DNA of 64,000 nt from the NCBI RefSeq assembly GCF_006715725.1, contig NZ_VFNU01000001.1:2790001-2854000 (forward strand), in the 5' to 3' direction. Numbering within the stretch: the first letter of the stretch is position 1; every line of letters starts with the position of its first letter. The translations under genes were made by a program, and so were the position numbers. The notes below the pieces were generated by a model. The model saw nothing but the letters and a program-made list of their open reading frames with translations, had not been told where the DNA came from and did no database searches. Shown one piece after another: positions 8,150 to 16,122 of the stretch. The DNA comes from Nocardioides sp. SLBN-35 (GTDB lineage: Bacteria; Actinomycetota; Actinomycetes; Propionibacteriales; Nocardioidaceae).

Positions 8150-9160
8150 TCAGGACGCGAAGCTGCGGCCGATCGCCAACGCCTGCTCGGTGGCGCCCCC
8201 GAAGAGGAACTCGAAGCGCTTGCCGCTGGTGAAGTAGCGGTGCGCCTCGCCGTCCAGGTCGATGCCGACGCCGCCGTGCACGTGGACCGTGGTGTGCGCG
8301 ATCCGGTGGCCCGCGTCGGCGGCCCAGAGCTTCGCGGTCGCGACCTCGGTCGCGGCCGGCAGGCCCTCCTCGAGGCGCCAGATCGCCTGCCACAGCGTGA
8401 GTCGCTGGCCGAGGACGTCGATGAACCCGTCGGCCAGGCGCTGCGAGACGGCCTGGAAGGTGCCGATCGGGCGACCGAACTGCTCGCGGGTCTTGGCGTA
8501 CTCCGAGGTCAGGCGCAGCGCACCCTCGGTCACGCCGAGCTGCTCGGCCGCGGCGAGCGCGACGAGGAGCTGGCCGAGGCGCTCGGGCGCCTCCGGCCCG
8601 CCGACCTGGGTGGCCGCGGCGCCGGAGAGGGTCACCAGCGCAGCCACGTCGCCGTCGCTGGTCCTCTGCGCGACCCGCTCGACGCCGGGCGCCGTCGCGT
8701 CGACGAGGTGGACGCCCACTCCGGACGGACCGGTTGCGGTGACGAGCAGCGCATCGGCAGCCATGCCGGCCCGGACCAGGGTCTTGGTCCCGCTCAGCGC
8801 ACCGGACGCGTCCGCCGTGACGGTCGGGGAGGCGGGCAGGTGCGCGCGCTCCTCGGCCACCGCGGCGGCGTACAGCTTGCCCGAGTCGGCGGCGTCACCG
8901 AGCGCGGCGAGGCAGGCGGCGTGCACGGCGAGCGGCACGGGTGCGACGCGCTTGCCGCACTCGACCAGCACGCGCGCGACCATGACCAGGTCCAGCTCGG
9001 TCCAGTCGAAGGCGTCGCCCAGCGTCGCCCACAGGTCGCGGTCGAACCGGTCGCCGCCGGCCTCGACCTCCTTGAGCCGCTCGTTGGTGGTCTTGTCAGC
9101 GAGGATCTGCGCGGCCAGCTCGGCGGCCTCGTCCTGCTCGGGGGTGAAGAGGAAGTCCAT
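8150..9160 (-). CDS. chsE5: Acyl-CoA dehydrogenase beta subunit, FadE27/ChsE5-like
   Basis: 336-residue acyl-CoA dehydrogenase half that pairs with the preceding ChsE4-like subunit into an alpha2beta2 enzyme, as known for sterol side-chain FadE pairs. C-terminal segments EYAKTREQFGRPIGTFQAVSQRLAD and HVHGGVGIDLDGEAHRYF are family signatures. The N-terminal half is degenerate compared with the partner, as expected for the chain without the catalytic base. It starts at ATG 9160, 11 bp after the chsE4 stop, and shares its operon and KstR-type control. Substrate is probably the C26/C27 carboxyl side chain (by analogy with ChsE4-ChsE5). Confidence 0.85.
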   Translation of the reverse strand: MDFLFTPEQDEAAELAAQILADKTTNERLKEVEAGGDRFDRDLWATLGDAFDWTELDLVMVARVLVECGKRVAPVPLAVHAACLAALGDAADSGKLYAAAVAEERAHLPASPTVTADASGALSGTKTLVRAGMAADALLVTATGPSGVGVHLVDATAPGVERVAQRTSDGDVAALVTLSGAAATQVGGPEAPERLGQLLVALAAAEQLGVTEGALRLTSEYAKTREQFGRPIGTFQAVSQRLADGFIDVLGQRLTLWQAIWRLEEGLPAATEVATAKLWAADAGHRIAHTTVHVHGGVGIDLDGEAHRYFTSGKRFEFLFGGATEQALAIGRSFAS

Positions 9161-9171
9161 GTCCGTGCTCC

Positions 9172-10362
9172 TCAGGCTCGCTTGGCGGCGGGCAGGCCGA
9201 GGCCGACGTACCCGATGATGTCTCGCTGGATCTCGTTGGTGCCGCCGCCGAAGGTCATGACCAGCGACGAGCGGTGGAAGCGCTCGAGGCGGCCGGCGAG
9301 CACGGCGCCGGGGGAGTCGCCGGTGACTCCGGCGTGCGGCCCGACGACCTCCATCAGCGAGCGGTAGACCTCGGTCGCCAGCTCGGAGCCGTAGATCTTG
9401 GTGGCCGACGCCTCCGCCGGCGACAGGGGTACGCCGTGGTCGGCGTCCGCGGCCAGCTTCCAGTTGATCAGGGTCAGCGCCTCGATCCGGGCGTGCGCGC
9501 GGCCGAGCGCGATCTGCACCCACTCGGTGTCGATGACGCGGCTGCCGTCGGGGTTGTGCGTCTCACGGGCCCAGTCCTTGACCAGGGTCAGCGAGTGCTG
9601 GAGGGGGGCGGCCGAGGTCAGCGCGACCCGCTCGTGGTTGAGCTGGTTGGTCATCAGCGCCCAGCCGCCGCCGCGCTCGCTGACCAGGTTGGACGCGGGC
9701 ACCCGGACGTCGGAGTAGTACGTCGCCGACGTACCGACCCCGGCGACGGTGTGGACGGGGGTGTAGGACACGCCCGGCGCGTCGGCCGGGACCAGGATCA
9801 TCGACAGGCCCTTGTGGCGGGGCGCGTCCGGCTCGGTGCGGCACGCCATCCAGAGCCAGTCGGCGTACTGGATGAGCGAGGTCCACATCTTCTGGCCGTT
9901 GATGACCCACTCGTCGCCCTCGAGCGTCGCCTTGGTCTTCAGCGAGGCGAGGTCGGTGCCGGAGCCGGGCTCGGAGTAGCCGATCGAGAAGTGCAGCTCG
10001 CCGGCGAGGATCTTCGGCAGGAAGTACTCCTTCTGCTCCTCGCTGCCGTAGCGCATGATCGTCGGTCCGACGGTGTTGAGCGTGAGGTAGGGGATCGGCA
10101 CGCCGGCGATCGCCGCCACGTCGGTGAAGATCAGCTGCTCCACCATGGAGCGGGCCTGGCCGCCGTACTCCTTCGGCCAGCCGATCCCGAGCCAGCCGTC
10201 GCTGCCGATCTGGCGGATGACGTCCTTGTAGACACCCGCCTCGCCGAACTCGCCGGTGGCGGACGCCAGGCCGGCGCGGATCTCGGGGGTGACGAGCTGG
10301 GCGAAGTACTCGCGAAGCTCCTCGCGCAGGGCCACCTGCTGCGGCTCCAAGTCGATGTGCAT
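9172..10362 (-). CDS. chsE4: Acyl-CoA dehydrogenase alpha subunit, FadE26/ChsE4-like
   Basis: 396-residue FAD-dependent acyl-CoA dehydrogenase. LHFSIGYSEPGSGTDLASL and GQKMWTSLIQYADWLW form the FAD/substrate region, NQLNHERVAL follows, and FGGGTNEIQRDIIG is the C-terminal FAD-binding motif. The sequence resembles mycobacterial FadE26 (ChsE4), which with ChsE5 desaturates the first sterol side-chain acyl-CoA. TAAGGT (complement of 10369-10374) ends 6 nt before the ATG, and the KstR-type operator at 10385-10398 lies just upstream, shared with divergent kshA. The pair chsE4-chsE5 is therefore regulated together with ring degradation. Confidence 0.88.
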   Translation of the reverse strand: MHIDLEPQQVALREELREYFAQLVTPEIRAGLASATGEFGEAGVYKDVIRQIGSDGWLGIGWPKEYGGQARSMVEQLIFTDVAAIAGVPIPYLTLNTVGPTIMRYGSEEQKEYFLPKILAGELHFSIGYSEPGSGTDLASLKTKATLEGDEWVINGQKMWTSLIQYADWLWMACRTEPDAPRHKGLSMILVPADAPGVSYTPVHTVAGVGTSATYYSDVRVPASNLVSERGGGWALMTNQLNHERVALTSAAPLQHSLTLVKDWARETHNPDGSRVIDTEWVQIALGRAHARIEALTLINWKLAADADHGVPLSPAEASATKIYGSELATEVYRSLMEVVGPHAGVTGDSPGAVLAGRLERFHRSSLVMTFGGGTNEIQRDIIGYVGLGLPAAKRA

Positions 10363-10384
10363 GTTGTCACCTTAACGTCAAAAC

Positions 10385-10398
10385 TGTAACGTGTTCTA
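10385..10398. promoter_or_regulatory. KstR-type operator between chsE4 and kshA
   Basis: TGTAACGTGTTCTA is a second exact match to TNNAACNNGTTNNA, ending one base before the kshA ATG. The candidate kshA -10 hexamer TAACGT (10387-10392) lies inside it, so bound repressor would block the promoter. All of the 37-bp divergent gap is accounted for by this operator and two -10 elements. Confidence 0.88.
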
Positions 10399-10399
10399 C

Positions 10400-11542
10400 A
10401 TGAGCGACACGCGACTTCTCGACCAGGGCACCGTGCCGATCCGCTTCGCTCGCGGCTGGCACTGCCTGGGGCTGGCCTCGGACTTCGCCGACGGCAAGCC
10501 GCACGCCGTCCACGGGTTCGGCACCAAGCTGGTCGTGTGGCAGGGCGGCGACGGCGAGCTCAACGTGCTCGACGGCTACTGCCGCCACATGGGAGGCGAC
10601 CTGACCCAGGGCGAGGTCAAGGGCGACAACATCGCCTGCCCGTTCCACGACTGGCGCTGGGGCGGCGACGGCAAGTGCAAGGAGATCCCGTACGCGCGGC
10701 GCGTCCCGCTGCGGGCCCGCACGCAGCGCTACGAGACCGTCGTGCGCAACGGCCAGCTGCTGATCTGGCACGACCCGGAGGGCTCGGCGGCCGACCACGA
10801 CATCCTGCCGCCGGAGCTGCCCGAGGTGATGTCGGACGCGTACACGCCGTGGTCGTGGAACACCAAGGAGATCAACGGCTCGCACTGCCGTGAGCTGATC
10901 GACAACGTCGCCGACATGGCGCACTTCTACTACGTGCACTTCGCGTTCCCGACGAGCTTCCGCAACATCTTCGACGGCCACACCGCGACCCAGTTCATGG
11001 AGTCGAAGGGCCGCCCCGACACGATGGGCGGTGGGTACGGCGACGAGAACTCGACCCTCAAGTCGGTCGCGACCTACTACGGGCCGTCGTACATGATCAA
11101 CTGGCTCGAGGTCGACTACAAGGGCTTCGTCACCGAGGTCATCCTGATCAACTGCCACATCCCGACCGGGCCCGAGTCGTTCCTGCTGCAGTACGGCATC
11201 ACGGTCAAGAAGCCCGAGGGCCTCGACGAGAAGACCTGCGCCTACATCGCCGAGCGCTACACGGAGTCCTTCGGTGACGGCTTCCTCCAGGACGTCGCGA
11301 TCTGGGAGAACAAGGTCGCCGTGCAGAACCCGCTGCTGTGTGAGGAGGACGGCCCGGTCTACCAGCTGCGTCGCTGGTACGAGCAGTTCTACGTCGACGT
11401 CGCCGACATCGCGCCCGAGATGACCGACCGGTTCGAGTTCGAGGTCGACACCACCAAGGCCAATGAGTACTGGCACGCCGAGGTCGCCGAGAACCTCGCC
11501 AAGCGGGCGGCCGCCGAGGCCGCCGCGCCCGCGGACGCCTGA
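10400..11542 (+). CDS. kshA: 3-ketosteroid 9-alpha-hydroxylase oxygenase, KshA
   Basis: Terminal oxygenase of 3-ketosteroid 9-alpha-hydroxylase, which with 1,2-dehydrogenation opens steroid ring B. The 380-residue protein has an N-terminal Rieske domain (CRHMGGDL and CPFHDW, about residues 65-95) and the mononuclear-iron motif DNVADMAHFYYVHF. The C-terminal block NPLLCEEDGPVYQLRRWYEQF is characteristic of KshA. ATG 10400 is preferred over an in-frame GTG at 10391, because the latter lies inside the operator and TAACGT ends 7 nt before the ATG. Its reductase kshB follows after one small gene. Confidence 0.93.
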   Translation: MSDTRLLDQGTVPIRFARGWHCLGLASDFADGKPHAVHGFGTKLVVWQGGDGELNVLDGYCRHMGGDLTQGEVKGDNIACPFHDWRWGGDGKCKEIPYARRVPLRARTQRYETVVRNGQLLIWHDPEGSAADHDILPPELPEVMSDAYTPWSWNTKEINGSHCRELIDNVADMAHFYYVHFAFPTSFRNIFDGHTATQFMESKGRPDTMGGGYGDENSTLKSVATYYGPSYMINWLEVDYKGFVTEVILINCHIPTGPESFLLQYGITVKKPEGLDEKTCAYIAERYTESFGDGFLQDVAIWENKVAVQNPLLCEEDGPVYQLRRWYEQFYVDVADIAPEMTDRFEFEVDTTKANEYWHAEVAENLAKRAAAEAAAPADA

Positions 11543-11557
11543 GGCCGGCGACGCGCG

Positions 11558-11860
11558 ATGGCATCGTTCGTCCCGACCAGCGAGGAGACCCTCGACGACC
11601 TGCGGCGCTACACGGAGGACCGGCTGGTCGACGTGGCCTGCCTGGACTGCCTGGCGCGGGTGCGGGTCAAGAAGAACAGCGACCACCAGACCTCCGTGCA
11701 GTGGAGCGCAGAGGCGAGGTCGGCGTGTCAAGAGTTCGTGCGACGAGATCAGCGTCCCGGCGGACGGGACGTGCACAAGCCGTGCACGCGGCTGATGGCT
11801 AGCATCGACGACGCAGTCCGGGCCGGAGATGTCCCGGTCGGCGCGTACGACGGCTACTGA
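11558..11860 (+). CDS. Small cysteine-containing protein between kshA and kshB
   Basis: 100-residue hypothetical protein. It contains CLDC followed by basic ARVRVKK, a single cysteine in SACQEF and HKPC near residue 78, so a small zinc or redox site is possible but incomplete. It lies 15 bp after kshA and 27 bp before kshB, within a single KstR-controlled transcription unit, so a role in the hydroxylase or its regulation is plausible. I do not recognise a named family. No strong ribosome-binding site precedes the ATG, which suggests coupling to kshA translation. Confidence 0.65.
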   Translation: MASFVPTSEETLDDLRRYTEDRLVDVACLDCLARVRVKKNSDHQTSVQWSAEARSACQEFVRRDQRPGGRDVHKPCTRLMASIDDAVRAGDVPVGAYDGY

Positions 11861-11887
11861 GCCATCTGTTCGAGGAGTGGGAGTTTC

Positions 11888-12985
11888 GTGGACATCGAGT
11901 CCTTCGTGCTGGACGTCGTCGGTGTGGTCGAGGAGACCGCCGACGCGAAGTCGATCAGCTTCGCCGTGCCCGCGGGCCAGGAGGAGACGTTCGACTACAA
12001 GCCCGGCCAGTTCCTGACCGTGGCGGTGCCCAGCGACCAGACCGGGATCGCGGCGCGGTGCTACTCGCTCTCCAGCAGCCCCCACGACGGCGGTCCGCTC
12101 ACCGTCACCGTCAAGCGCACGGCGGAGGGGTACGCGTCCAACTGGATCTGCGACAACCTCGAGGTGGGCGACACGCTGCGTGTGCTCCCGCCGTCCGGCA
12201 TCTTCACCCCGGCCTCGATCGACGCCGACCTGCTGCTCTTCGCCGGCGGCTCCGGTGTGACGCCGATCATGTCGATCACCCGTACCGCCCTCGCGCACGG
12301 CAAGGGCCAGATCGTGGTCTTCTACGCCAACCGCGACGAGTCGTCGGTCATCTTCGCCGCCGAGCTCACCCGCCTGGCCGCCGAGAACCCCGAGCGCCTG
12401 CAGGTCATCCACTGGCTCGAGTCCGTCCAGGGCCTGCCGACCGAGGCCCAGATGAAGGCCTTCGCGTCGCAGTACGGCGGCTTCGACTCCTTCGTCTGCG
12501 GCCCGGCGCCGTTCATGAAGATGGTCACCACGGTCCTCAAGGACCTCGAGGTGCCCCGCAGCCTGCGCCACCAGGAGAAGTTCGTCTCCCTGGGCGGCAA
12601 CCCGTTCGGCGACCTGGAGGAGCTGCAGGCCGTCGAGGCCGAGATCGCCCTCGCCGAGTCCGACGACGACGGCCCGGGTTCCGACGTCTTCGCCGACGCC
12701 CCGGCCGGCCCGGTCAAGCTCGAGGTCGAGCTCGACGGCGAGGAGTACACCTTCGACGACTGGGACCCGCGCACCAAGATGCTCGACTTCTTGGAGTCGA
12801 AGGGCGTCAAGGCGCCGTACTCCTGCCGTGAGGGTGAGTGCTCGGCCTGCGCCATCCGCCTGATCGAGGGCGACGTCAAGATGGTCTACAACGACGTGCT
12901 CGACAACGACGACCTCGAGGACGGGATCCGCCTGGGCTGCCAGTCGGTGCCCTTGACCGACACCGTGAAGGTGAGCTACTCCTAG
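11888..12985 (+). CDS. kshB: 3-ketosteroid 9-alpha-hydroxylase reductase, KshB
   Basis: Iron-sulfur flavoprotein that passes electrons from NADH to KshA. The 365 residues contain an FAD-binding RCYSLSS (about 57-63), the nucleotide motif GGSGVTPIMS, and a C-terminal plant-type [2Fe-2S] ferredoxin domain with CREGECSAC and a fourth cysteine in RLGCQS. Start is GTG 11888 preceded by GAGGAG and GGGAG. An acidic linker (about residues 255-275) joins the reductase and ferredoxin parts. The gene ends before a bidirectional terminator and closes the kshA-orf-kshB unit. Confidence 0.92.
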   Translation: MDIESFVLDVVGVVEETADAKSISFAVPAGQEETFDYKPGQFLTVAVPSDQTGIAARCYSLSSSPHDGGPLTVTVKRTAEGYASNWICDNLEVGDTLRVLPPSGIFTPASIDADLLLFAGGSGVTPIMSITRTALAHGKGQIVVFYANRDESSVIFAAELTRLAAENPERLQVIHWLESVQGLPTEAQMKAFASQYGGFDSFVCGPAPFMKMVTTVLKDLEVPRSLRHQEKFVSLGGNPFGDLEELQAVEAEIALAESDDDGPGSDVFADAPAGPVKLEVELDGEEYTFDDWDPRTKMLDFLESKGVKAPYSCREGECSACAIRLIEGDVKMVYNDVLDNDDLEDGIRLGCQSVPLTDTVKVSYS

Positions 12986-12993
12986 AGACGACA

Positions 12994-13036
12994 ACGGCCA
13001 CCGGCTGCACCCCCCTAGGATGCAGCCGGCGGCCGT
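12994..13036. terminator. Bidirectional terminator after kshB
   Basis: Arms ACGGCC-A-CCGGCTGCA (12994-13009) and TGCAGCCGG-C-GGCCGT (13021-13036) pair with one A/C mismatch around an 11-nt loop containing CCTAGG. It is placed between the converging kshB and the secreted coiled-coil gene. Confidence 0.8.
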
Positions 13037-13057
13037 CGGTCTGTGTGGCTACCGGCC

Positions 13058-13447
13058 TCAGGCGGTCGGGGCCGGGGTGGCCGGCTGGGCGGCCAGGCAC
13101 TTGTCGAGGCGCGCCTGCGCGTGCTCGACGCGCTGCACCTGGAACTTCTTGGCCTTCTGGACGTGCTGCTTCTTCTCCTTGGCCGTGGCGAGCTCGGCCT
13201 TGGCGTTGCGCTTCTCCTGGGCCGTGTCGGAGGCCTTGACCTCGGCCTTCGCCTCGGCGACGGCCTCCTTCTTGGCGGCGAGCTTCGCGGTCAGCGACTC
13301 GAGCTTGGCCTCGGCCTTGTCGAGCTGCGCCTGCTGCTTCGCGCAGGGGGCGTCGGTGGGCGGCGCGGCCACGGCGCCGGTCAGCGGCGCGACGGTGAAG
13401 CCGAGGGCGAGCACGGCCGCGGCGGCGGCGGTACGGGCGAGAGTCAT
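13058..13447 (-). CDS. Secreted lysine/alanine-rich coiled-coil protein
   Basis: 129-residue exported protein. The signal peptide is alanine-rich and ends near GAVAA (about residue 28). The mature part is one long predicted coiled coil (about 35-118) rich in A, K, E and Q, such as KAEAKLESLTAKLAAKKEAV, flanked by one cysteine at each end (PCAKQ and DKCLAAQ), which could form an intra- or intermolecular disulfide. The ATG at 13447 has a strong AAGGAG 8 nt upstream, in contrast to the many leaderless neighbours. Function unknown. Confidence 0.7.
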   Translation of the reverse strand: MTLARTAAAAAVLALGFTVAPLTGAVAAPPTDAPCAKQQAQLDKAEAKLESLTAKLAAKKEAVAEAKAEVKASDTAQEKRNAKAELATAKEKKQHVQKAKKFQVQRVEHAQARLDKCLAAQPATPAPTA

Positions 13448-13527
13448 GGGTGACGCTCCTTTTCGTTGGTCGAATCGTTCGTCACCCGGTACATGTCGCT
13501 GACCGGCCCGTGCGTTACATCGCTGCC

Positions 13528-15468
13528 TCAGCGCATCCGGGCGGCGAGCCTGGTCGCGGTCATGTGGGCGATCGACTCGATCGAGATCATCGGGTTGACG
13601 CCGGAGGCGGTCGGGAAGCAGGAGCCGTCGGCGACGTACAGCCCCTCGACCTCCCACGTGCGTCCGTCCGGGTCGACCGCGGACGTGTCGCGCGAGCCGC
13701 CCATCCGTGCGGAGCCCATGATGTGGAGCGCGGCGAGGGCGAGGGTGGCGGGCGCAGCACCGGCCGCGCGCAGGTCCTGCTCGAAGGTCGTGGCGGAGCC
13801 GCGGACGCCCGGCTCGTAGCTGACCGTGCGGTGGTGGGTCGAGGCGATCCAGCGGGCGCCGGCGGCCTCCGCGATCCGGGCGCCACCGACCAGGCCCTGG
13901 ACTAGGTGGTCGGTGTCGCGCGGGGACAGCCGGTAGCGGACGACGGGCTCGCCGTGCCGGTCGACCTGCACGGTGCCGCCCGGGTCGCGGTCGCGCACGA
14001 TCACGGCGACGCCCAGCGTGTGCCGCAGCTCGTTCATGCGGCGCCGGAAGTCCTCGGCGCCGCGCCAGTTGACGAAGCCGGTGCCGAACGCCGGCGTCAA
14101 GGGGGCGGTCTCGAAGAGCACGCCGTACCCGTCGCCGTCGAGGTCGGTGAGCGCATCGACGTACCGGCTCTGCATGGCGCCCACCCATCCGTCGACAGGC
14201 TCCTCCATCCGGCCCCAGACGGCGGTGGCGGGGTGCAGGCGGAGGTGGCGGCCGATGTTGGGGTTGGTCAGCCCGCTGCGCTGGAGCAGTGCCGGGGTCT
14301 GGATCGCGCCCGCCGCGACCACGACGGCGCGGGCGCGGACCTGGACCCGGTGGCCGTCCGCGGTGACGCCCTCGATCCCCGTCGCGCGCCCGAAGCTCGT
14401 CGTGACGGTGCGGACCGTGACACCGGTGCAGATCCGGGCACCCGCGTGGGCCGCGTCCTCGAGCCAGGTCTTCGCCGTGGACTGCTTGGCCCCGAGCCGG
14501 CAGCCCATCCCGCACCGGCCGCACTCGACGTCCTGGTCGCACCCGACCACGTTGCGCGGCATCGCGCCCACGTCCCAGCCCAGCGCCCGGGCGCCCCGCT
14601 CGAGGATCGCGTCGCGCGGGGCAGCCTTGTCGTGGTCGGTGTTGACGCCGAGGCGGGTGCACACGGCGTCCATCGAGGCGGCGTACTCACCGGTGGCGAA
14701 CTGGGGTACGCCGTGCCCGGCCCACTCCTCGCGCACGCGGTCGGGTGTGCGGAAGGAGGTCGAGTAGTTCACGACGGTGCCGCCGCCGAGGCCCCGCCCG
14801 GCCAGCAGCGCCACCTGGCCCTCCGCCGTCGACTGCGGGCTCAGGGCGTAGAGCTCGAGGAAGCCGGTCTCCTCGCTGCCGTCGAAGTGCCGCTCGTCGT
14901 GCAGGCCGCCCGCCTCGAGCACGACGACGTCGAGCCCGGCGGCCGCGAGCACCCCGGCCGCCGTACCGCCGCCGGCGCCGGAGCCCACCACGACCACGTC
15001 GCAGCTCATCGTCGTGTCATGGGTCAGCGGCATCGGCCGGACCACCGGCGTCGGCGGGTCGGCGCGGACCCCGAGCGGGCCCGGGTAGCCCATCTCGTCC
15101 CACAGCGCCTGGCCGCCGGTCATGAAGTAGGGGAGCAGGCTCGCGGTCTTGAGGCCCTGGAAGAGCACCCGCTTCGCACCCACGCGGCTGTCGGACAGCG
15201 ACAGCAGGACCTGCTCGCGCGCCGACTGGTCGAGCTCGGAGAAGCGGCGGGGGCGCCCGGCGAGGGCCAGCCCGAGCGCGCGGCTGTCCCACGCGTCGAG
15301 GAGCGCCCGCAGCTGTCGTACCTCGCCGGTGCGCGGGTTCGCCTCCGCGATCCGCAGCGCCAGCTCGTGGGCGCCGACCTCGGTCGGGGCCGGGACGCCG
15401 TCGCCACCGGGGGCGAAGGTGTCGGCGATGAGGCCCATGGCCCTGACCTGCCGCGCAGTGAACGCCAT
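13528..15468 (-). CDS. GMC-family FAD oxidoreductase with N-terminal extension and Cys cluster
   Basis: 646-residue flavoprotein. Residues about 1-130 form a helical part resembling gluconate-2-dehydrogenase subunit 3. The GMC core then begins with VVVGSGAGGGTAAGVLAAAG (about 155-175), and the C-terminal GVNPMISIESIAHMTA is the usual cofactor-proximal end. CGRCGMGCRLGAKQS at about 310 resembles the cysteine cluster of long-chain alcohol oxidases. Substrate is probably a hydrophobic alcohol or sterol-like compound; cholesterol oxidase activity cannot be assumed. TACAGT (complement of 15475-15480) ends 6 nt before the ATG, so it is likely leaderless. No operator of the KstR type is seen. Confidence 0.8.
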   Translation of the reverse strand: MAFTARQVRAMGLIADTFAPGGDGVPAPTEVGAHELALRIAEANPRTGEVRQLRALLDAWDSRALGLALAGRPRRFSELDQSAREQVLLSLSDSRVGAKRVLFQGLKTASLLPYFMTGGQALWDEMGYPGPLGVRADPPTPVVRPMPLTHDTTMSCDVVVVGSGAGGGTAAGVLAAAGLDVVVLEAGGLHDERHFDGSEETGFLELYALSPQSTAEGQVALLAGRGLGGGTVVNYSTSFRTPDRVREEWAGHGVPQFATGEYAASMDAVCTRLGVNTDHDKAAPRDAILERGARALGWDVGAMPRNVVGCDQDVECGRCGMGCRLGAKQSTAKTWLEDAAHAGARICTGVTVRTVTTSFGRATGIEGVTADGHRVQVRARAVVVAAGAIQTPALLQRSGLTNPNIGRHLRLHPATAVWGRMEEPVDGWVGAMQSRYVDALTDLDGDGYGVLFETAPLTPAFGTGFVNWRGAEDFRRRMNELRHTLGVAVIVRDRDPGGTVQVDRHGEPVVRYRLSPRDTDHLVQGLVGGARIAEAAGARWIASTHHRTVSYEPGVRGSATTFEQDLRAAGAAPATLALAALHIMGSARMGGSRDTSAVDPDGRTWEVEGLYVADGSCFPTASGVNPMISIESIAHMTATRLAARMR

Positions 15469-15513
15469 GACGGGACTGTAGGGCGTGTCGGTGGGTCGTG
15501 GGAGGGTCTCGGC

Positions 15514-16122
15514 ATGACTGCTGCTGTGCCCGGTCCCGACGGCCTGCCCCGCTGCCCGTGGGCCGTCAGCGCCCCGGAGTTCCCCGCCTACCACGACACG
15601 GAGTGGGGCTTCCCGGTCGTCGACGACCAGCGGCTGTTCGAGAAGGTCAGCCTCGAGGGCTTCCAGTCCGGCCTGAGCTGGCGCACCATCCTGGTGAAGC
15701 GTCCCGCCTTCCGCGCCGCCTTCGCGGGCTTCGCCTTCGACGTGGTCGCGGGCTACGACGAGGCCGACGTCGCCCGGCTGCTCGCCGACGCCGGGATCGT
15801 GCGGCACCGCGGCAAGATCGAGGCGGTGATCAACAATGCCGGCCGCGCGCTCGACCTGGTCGAGGAGCGCGGCTCGCTGGCGGCGTACTTCTGGGGCTTC
15901 GAGCCGCCCCTGTCCGAGCTGGGCGACCCGCAGACCCTCACCACCTCGCCGGCCGCCGTCGCGATGTCGAAGGACCTCAAGAAGCGCGGCTGGCGGTTCG
16001 TCGGGCCGACCACCGCGTTCGCGTTCATGCAGGCGATGGGGCTGGTCAACGACCACGTCGCGGGGTGCGTGACCCGCGAGGAGGTCGCCCGCGCCCGGGC
16101 CGGCTTCACGCCCCCGGCGTGA
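15514..16122 (+). CDS. tag: DNA-3-methyladenine glycosylase I, Tag
   Basis: Base-excision repair enzyme removing 3-methyladenine. The 202-residue protein shows the Tag N-terminal CPW and YHDTEWGFPV, the LFEKVSLEGFQSGLSW helix region with the catalytic glutamate, and RHRGKIEAVINNA plus AFMQAMGLVNDH near the C-terminus. GGAGGG lies upstream of the ATG. The gene diverges from the GMC oxidase across 45 bp and its last 17 bp overlap the converging NUDIX-VOC gene. Confidence 0.9.
   Translation: MTAAVPGPDGLPRCPWAVSAPEFPAYHDTEWGFPVVDDQRLFEKVSLEGFQSGLSWRTILVKRPAFRAAFAGFAFDVVAGYDEADVARLLADAGIVRHRGKIEAVINNAGRALDLVEERGSLAAYFWGFEPPLSELGDPQTLTTSPAAVAMSKDLKKRGWRFVGPTTAFAFMQAMGLVNDHVAGCVTREEVARARAGFTPPA

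Noticed and set aside
13528-15468. Cholesterol oxidase
   Set aside because: GMC fold fits, but the N-terminal fusion and Cys cluster point to an alcohol oxidase type; no KstR site.
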